Source: Stramentimicrobium sp964433555
Lineage (GTDB): Bacteria > Atribacterota > Phoenicimicrobiia > Phoenicimicrobiales > Stramentimicrobiaceae
Length of the DNA: 64,000 bases
Reading direction: 5' to 3'
Assembly (NCBI GenBank): GCA_964433555.1
Contig: CAYSRG010000007.1
Location: 1-64,000 of the forward strand
Made by a program: the position numbers and the translations under genes. Every line of letters starts with the position of its first letter. Positions within the stretch are counted from its first letter, which is position 1. The notes under the pieces were generated by a model. The model was not told where the DNA came from, searched no databases, and was given only the letters and a program-made list of their open reading frames with translations. Below are positions 60,009 through 64,000 of the stretch, piece after piece.

Positions 60009-62657
60009 TTATTTATTATTCTCCTTTAAAACTGCCTGTGCTGCTGATAATCTGGCAATAGGCACTCTAAAAGGAGAACAGCTTACATAATTTAAACCAG
60101 CACCATGACAAAATTCAATTGAATTAGGCTCTCCACCATGTTCACCACAGATACCAATTTCCAAATTAGGATTAGTCTTTCTGCCCAATTCCACACCCAT
60201 TTTTACTAACTTACCAACACCTTCAGCGTCTAATACATCAAAAGGATTTTCCTTTAAAATGCCTTCTTCGACGTATTTTAATAAGAACTTTCCTTCGGCA
60301 TCATCTCTACTTATACCAAATGTTGTCTGAGTAAGGTCATTGGTACCAAATGAGAAAAATTCAGCATATTGAGCAATTTCATCTGCAGTTAAGGCAGCCC
60401 TGGGTAATTCTATCATAGTACCTATTTTAAATTCTAATTCTGATTGCTCTCTAGCAATTATTTCTTTTGCTATGCTTTTTATACTATTATAAATTGGTTT
60501 CAATTCATTAATATGACCAACTAGAGGAATCATTATTTCGGGTTTAACCTTAATTCCTTGTTTAATCAATTCTATGCTTGCCTCAATAATTGCCCTTGCT
60601 TGCATTTCATAAATTTCAGGATATAATAAACCTAATCGACACCCCCTTAAACCAAGCATAGGGTTCATTTCTTGCAAAGTTTTAATGCGTTCTAAAATAT
60701 TTTCTTGCTTTTCCAGTTCATCTTTATTTTCCTTGGTTATTTTTAAAGTAGTAACTTTAACCAATGTTTCTTCGTAATTAGGTAAGAATTCATGTAAAGG
60801 GGGATCCAGGAGACGTATAATTACAGGCATATCATGCATTGCTTTTAAAATTCCAATAAAATCAGCTTTTTGCACGGGTAAAAGTTTATCGAGAGCCATC
60901 TGCCGCGATTCTTTATTATCAGCAATAATCATCTCTTGCACTATGGGTAATCGTTCTGGAGCCATAAACATATGTTCAGTTCTACATAAGCCAATACCTT
61001 CTGCACCTAAATCCCTGGCTTTTTGGGCATCTTCAGGTGTATCAGCATTAGCATAAACACCAAGTCTTCTGATATTATCAGCCCAGGTAAGTAGCAATGT
61101 GAACTCTTTACTCATTTTTGGTTCTATCATCGGAACTTTCCCCTCATAGACATTACCACTTCCACCATCAATCGTAATATAATCACCTTTTCTTATAATT
61201 TTACCATTAACTTTAAATAAACCTTTTTCAATATTTATGACAATATCATTACAACCGGCAACACATGGCATACCCATTCCTCTAGCTACAACTGCTGCGT
61301 GACTGGTCATTCCTCCTCTGCTGGTTAAAGTTCCTTTAGCTTCAACCATACCATGGATATCATCTGGAGTAGTTTCTGGTCTTACTAAAATAACAGCTTC
61401 ACCATTTTTACCCATTTTTTCTGCCTCATCGGCAGTAAAGACAACCTTTCCTGAAGCTGAACCAGGTGAAGCTGGTAAACCTTTGGCAATTGGATCTTTT
61501 TTAGCATTTGGATCAATTCTACGATGAAGAAGTTGATTTAACTGAATAGGATCTATTCTATTTACTGCAGTTTCTTTATCTATGATTCCTTCTTTAACCA
61601 AATCAACAGCAATCTTTAAGGCAGCCTGAGCAGTTCTCTTTCCATCTCTAGTTTGAAGAATAAAAAGTTTTCCTTTTTCTATGGTGAATTCGTAATCCTG
61701 AACATCTTTGTAATTGTTTTCTAATATACTGACTGTTTCAATTAGTTGCTTATAAACATATGGCATATCATTCTTTAATTCCTCAAGAAGCTTCGGTGTT
61801 CTTACTCCAGCAACTACATCTTCGCCCTGAGCATTTAAAAGATATTCTCCATAATTTTCTTTCTCACCTGTTGAGGGATTTCTAGTAAAACCTACTCCAG
61901 TACCTGAATCGTCTCCCATATTACCAAAAACCATTTCCTGAACGTTTACCGCAGTACCTAAATCATCAGGAATTTTATGAATTCTTCTATAGGTTACTGC
62001 TCTTTTATTATCCCAGGAGCTGAACACTGCTTCTATAGCCATTTTCAATTGCTTTTGTGGCTCATCGGGAAAGTATTCGCCAATTTCTTCAAAGGCTAAT
62101 TCTTTATATTTTTTCACTATTTCTTTTAATCCAGTAATACTAATATTTGAATCAACCTCTACTCTCTCCTTTTCTTTGATCTCTTCTAAAATCTTCTCAA
62201 AAAGTTCACCTTTTATGCCCATCACCACATTTCCAAACATCTGAATAAACCTTCTGTAACTGTCATAGGCAAATCTTTCATCAGTAGATTTTTTAACTAC
62301 TCCTAGAATAGTTTGTTCATTTAAGCCTAAATTTAGAATAGTATCCATCATACCAGGCATAGAAATTGCCGCACCGGAACGAACGGAGACTAATAATGGA
62401 TTTTCTGTATTCCCAAAGACTTTACCAGATTGTTCTTCTAATTTCTTTAGATTTTCTTGAATTTGTTCCCATAATCCTATAGGAAATTGTTTCTCATTCT
62501 TGGTATATTCAATACATGCTTCTGCTGTAATAGTAAATCCCTGGGGAACTGGTAAGCCCATTTTAGACATTTCTGCCAAATTAGCCCCCTTACCACCCAG
62601 TAGTTTTTTCATATTTTTATTGCCTTCATCAAAAAAATACACGTATTTTTTCATCAT
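60009..62657 (-). CDS. ppdK: Pyruvate, phosphate dikinase
   Basis: PPDK interconverts pyruvate, ATP and Pi with phosphoenolpyruvate, AMP and PPi, and is reversible in anaerobes. The 882-residue protein has the ATP-grasp domain with LLGGKGANLAEM (19-30) and SVRSGAAISMPGMMDTILNL (91-110), the swivelling His domain with the phosphorylated His453 in GGMTSHAAVVARG, and the PEP-binding barrel with GTMIELPRAA and FFSFGTNDLTQTTFG. The catalytic Cys is near 837 in EIGICGEHGGEP. Two ATGs in tandem follow AAGGAG. It lies beside hppA, linking PPi made or used by both. Confidence 0.98.
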   Translation of the reverse strand: MMKKYVYFFDEGNKNMKKLLGGKGANLAEMSKMGLPVPQGFTITAEACIEYTKNEKQFPIGLWEQIQENLKKLEEQSGKVFGNTENPLLVSVRSGAAISMPGMMDTILNLGLNEQTILGVVKKSTDERFAYDSYRRFIQMFGNVVMGIKGELFEKILEEIKEKERVEVDSNISITGLKEIVKKYKELAFEEIGEYFPDEPQKQLKMAIEAVFSSWDNKRAVTYRRIHKIPDDLGTAVNVQEMVFGNMGDDSGTGVGFTRNPSTGEKENYGEYLLNAQGEDVVAGVRTPKLLEELKNDMPYVYKQLIETVSILENNYKDVQDYEFTIEKGKLFILQTRDGKRTAQAALKIAVDLVKEGIIDKETAVNRIDPIQLNQLLHRRIDPNAKKDPIAKGLPASPGSASGKVVFTADEAEKMGKNGEAVILVRPETTPDDIHGMVEAKGTLTSRGGMTSHAAVVARGMGMPCVAGCNDIVINIEKGLFKVNGKIIRKGDYITIDGGSGNVYEGKVPMIEPKMSKEFTLLLTWADNIRRLGVYANADTPEDAQKARDLGAEGIGLCRTEHMFMAPERLPIVQEMIIADNKESRQMALDKLLPVQKADFIGILKAMHDMPVIIRLLDPPLHEFLPNYEETLVKVTTLKITKENKDELEKQENILERIKTLQEMNPMLGLRGCRLGLLYPEIYEMQARAIIEASIELIKQGIKVKPEIMIPLVGHINELKPIYNSIKSIAKEIIAREQSELEFKIGTMIELPRAALTADEIAQYAEFFSFGTNDLTQTTFGISRDDAEGKFLLKYVEEGILKENPFDVLDAEGVGKLVKMGVELGRKTNPNLEIGICGEHGGEPNSIEFCHGAGLNYVSCSPFRVPIARLSAAQAVLKENNK

Positions 62658-62762
62658 TTATTCTCCTTCTTTAAAAAATAGAAAATAACTTTTCAAAATA
62701 TAATAATCTTTTTATAATTCCTCAGAAAAGGGATAAGTGAAAGTTAATTGATTATTCTTTAC

Positions 62763-64000
62763 TCATTTAATATTACCTTTAGCAAGGGCAATTTTTGTTA
62801 AATCAGCAACAGAAAAATATAAGGTGGCAATGGATTTTAACAGGGCTAAGCGATTATTTCGTATTTTTTCATTTTCTACCATTACCATAACCTTATCGTA
62901 AAAAATATCAATTGGTTTATTCATTTTCTCTAAGTTAGTAAAAACATCGTTATAATTATTTTTTATAATTAACTTTTTAATAATTTTTTTTATTTTAAGG
63001 TAACAATTATAAAGATAATGCTCTTCTTTTTCTTGGAAAAGGGTGTTATCAATCCAGAGCGCTTGAATATTTCTGGATAGATTAAAAGCTCTGGTAGCTG
63101 CAGTAATAGTTCTGATAAAATTTGTGGTATAATAAATTTTTTGAATAGCTTCAGTACGAGCCAAAACATCAAGGATACTTTCAGGATTTTTTGCTAATAC
63201 TGCGTCAATTATATCATATTTATATTCTCTTTCTAAAAGGAGATACCGTAGGCGTTGAAAAATAAAATCTTTTATATCTTGAATATTAATTTTACTATTT
63301 ATAAGTTTTTTTTCTGTTAAATTCTTATCTGTTAACAGAAGATTAATATTTAAATCAATTATATTATTTATGGAAAAATTCATTTTATGCAGTAAAACAA
63401 TATTGATAATCCCTAGTGATTGTCTTCTTAAGGCGTAGGGATCTTGAGAGCCATCAGGCACTAAATCATTAATAAAACAGGAGGCTATATTATCTAATTT
63501 ATCAGCAATACTAAGAATGCTGCCGGTCATAGTTGTTGGAAACTTATCACCAGAAAATCTGGGTAAATAATGTTCATAAATTGCGATAGCTATCTGGGGA
63601 TCTTCCCCCTGATGAAGGGCATATTCTTTTCCCATGACTCCCTGTAATTCAGGAAACTCTTTTACCATTTCAGTAACAAGATCCGATTTACATAATTGAG
63701 CAGCTCTTTCTAATATTTGTAGCGAATTGTTACTTAACTGGAGTTCTTCACCAATTTTTTTAGATAAGGCTATCAATCTTTCAACTTTATTATAAACGGT
63801 TCCTAAGTTTTCCTGAAAAATAACGTTCTTCAACTTTACAATATTGTTATCCAAAGGCTTTGAACCTGACTTGATGTTTTTTTGATCTTCCTGGTAAAAA
63901 AATTTAGCATCTTCTAATCTCGCTCCTAAAACTCTCTCATTTCCCCGAACAATAGATTTCATATATTTATCCTCGTTACCGTTAATGGCAACTAAAAAGA
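62763..64000 (-). CDS. glyS: Glycyl-tRNA synthetase beta subunit, partial at window edge
   Basis: The beta subunit of the (alpha-beta)2 bacterial GlyRS binds tRNA-Gly and supports editing-like and anticodon functions. The reading frame runs into the window end, so the N-terminal part (about 280 residues of a usual 690) is outside. Visible are FLVAINGN at the edge, RGNERVLGARLEDAKFFYQED, the HD-like region with GVMGKEYALHQGEDPQIAIAI (split), RRQSLGIINI and a helical anticodon-binding C-terminus. The ATG at 63962 is internal, not the start. Glys alpha would be expected further upstream on this strand. Confidence 0.95.
   Translation of the reverse strand, partial: FLVAINGNEDKYMKSIVRGNERVLGARLEDAKFFYQEDQKNIKSGSKPLDNNIVKLKNVIFQENLGTVYNKVERLIALSKKIGEELQLSNNSLQILERAAQLCKSDLVTEMVKEFPELQGVMGKEYALHQGEDPQIAIAIYEHYLPRFSGDKFPTTMTGSILSIADKLDNIASCFINDLVPDGSQDPYALRRQSLGIINIVLLHKMNFSINNIIDLNINLLLTDKNLTEKKLINSKINIQDIKDFIFQRLRYLLLEREYKYDIIDAVLAKNPESILDVLARTEAIQKIYYTTNFIRTITAATRAFNLSRNIQALWIDNTLFQEKEEHYLYNCYLKIKKIIKKLIIKNNYNDVFTNLEKMNKPIDIFYDKVMVMVENEKIRNNRLALLKSIATLYFSVADLTKIALAKGNIK

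Noticed and set aside
62763..63962. glyS as a short or broken gene beginning at ATG 63962
   Set aside because: Conserved GlyS sequence continues in frame to the window edge; the ATG is internal and the gene is only cut by the window.

Overview
The window is a very AT-rich bacterial chromosome segment, almost all core genes packed on the minus strand; only tmcAL and rpmB are on the plus strand. No phage, transposase, CRISPR array or resistance island is visible. Much of the gene order resembles Bacillota (rsmD-coaD, rpmF-fapR-acpP-rnc-smc-ftsY-ffh-rpsP-khpA-trmD-rplS-rnhB, topA-xerC-hslV-hslU, rpsB-tsf-pyrH-frr-uppS-cdsA-dxr-rseP-ispG). A full V-type ATPase operon, a membrane pyrophosphatase, pyruvate phosphate dikinase and phosphotransacetylase point to an anaerobic fermentative lifestyle. 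A deep anaerobic lineage such as Atribacterota or an early Bacillota branch would fit; the sequence alone does not decide. TTG start codons with good ribosome binding sites are common.

Layout. 1-0.8 kb: non-coding, with a paired-stem candidate RNA. 0.8-4.4 kb: an Mth938-like protein, a MEMO-type protein, an NHL/TPR membrane protein, PlsC and tRNA-Arg(CCG). 4.7-13.4 kb: V-ATPase operon G-I-K-E-C-F-A-B-D. 13.6-19.2 kb: a glycosyltransferase, then the uppS-cdsA-dxr-rseP-ispG lipid and isoprenoid operon. 19.4-22.1 kb: rpsB-tsf-pyrH-frr. 22.8-28.0 kb: topA-xerC-hslV-hslU. 28.5-33.9 kb: rnhB-yraN-comM-rpe-der-plsY. 33.9-42.7 kb: acpP-rnc-smc-ftsY and ffh-rpsP-khpA-trmD-rplS. 42.7-45.3 kb: fapR, rpmF and pta. 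45.4-48.1 kb: tmcAL, coaD, rsmD and rpmB. 48.4-57.7 kb: pdp, the DHH-CBS-CCA fusion, an M50 protease, trpS-scpA-scpB-rluB-cmk-ispH. 57.8-64 kb: hppA, ppdK and a window-truncated glyS.

Functionally the window covers translation (S2, S16, L19, L28, L32, EF-Ts, RRF, TrpRS, GlyRS, tRNA maturation), protein targeting (Ffh, FtsY), chromosome maintenance (SMC, ScpA, ScpB, TopA, XerC), MEP-pathway isoprenoids (dxr, ispG, ispH, uppS) and phospholipid synthesis (plsC, plsY, cdsA, acpP, fapR). Energy conversion centres on ion-pumping ATPase and PPase.

The points most worth a second look are: ftsY and scpB, which lack ATG, GTG or TTG but each have an in-frame ATA overlapping the upstream stop codon; intact Na+ ligands in the V-ATPase proteolipid and Na+-type signatures in the PPase; an Fe-S cysteine motif in TrpRS; a probable FapR operator on fapR although plsX-fabD-fabG are absent beside it; and two families of short intergenic palindromic repeats. 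I found no clear-cut novel multi-gene system.
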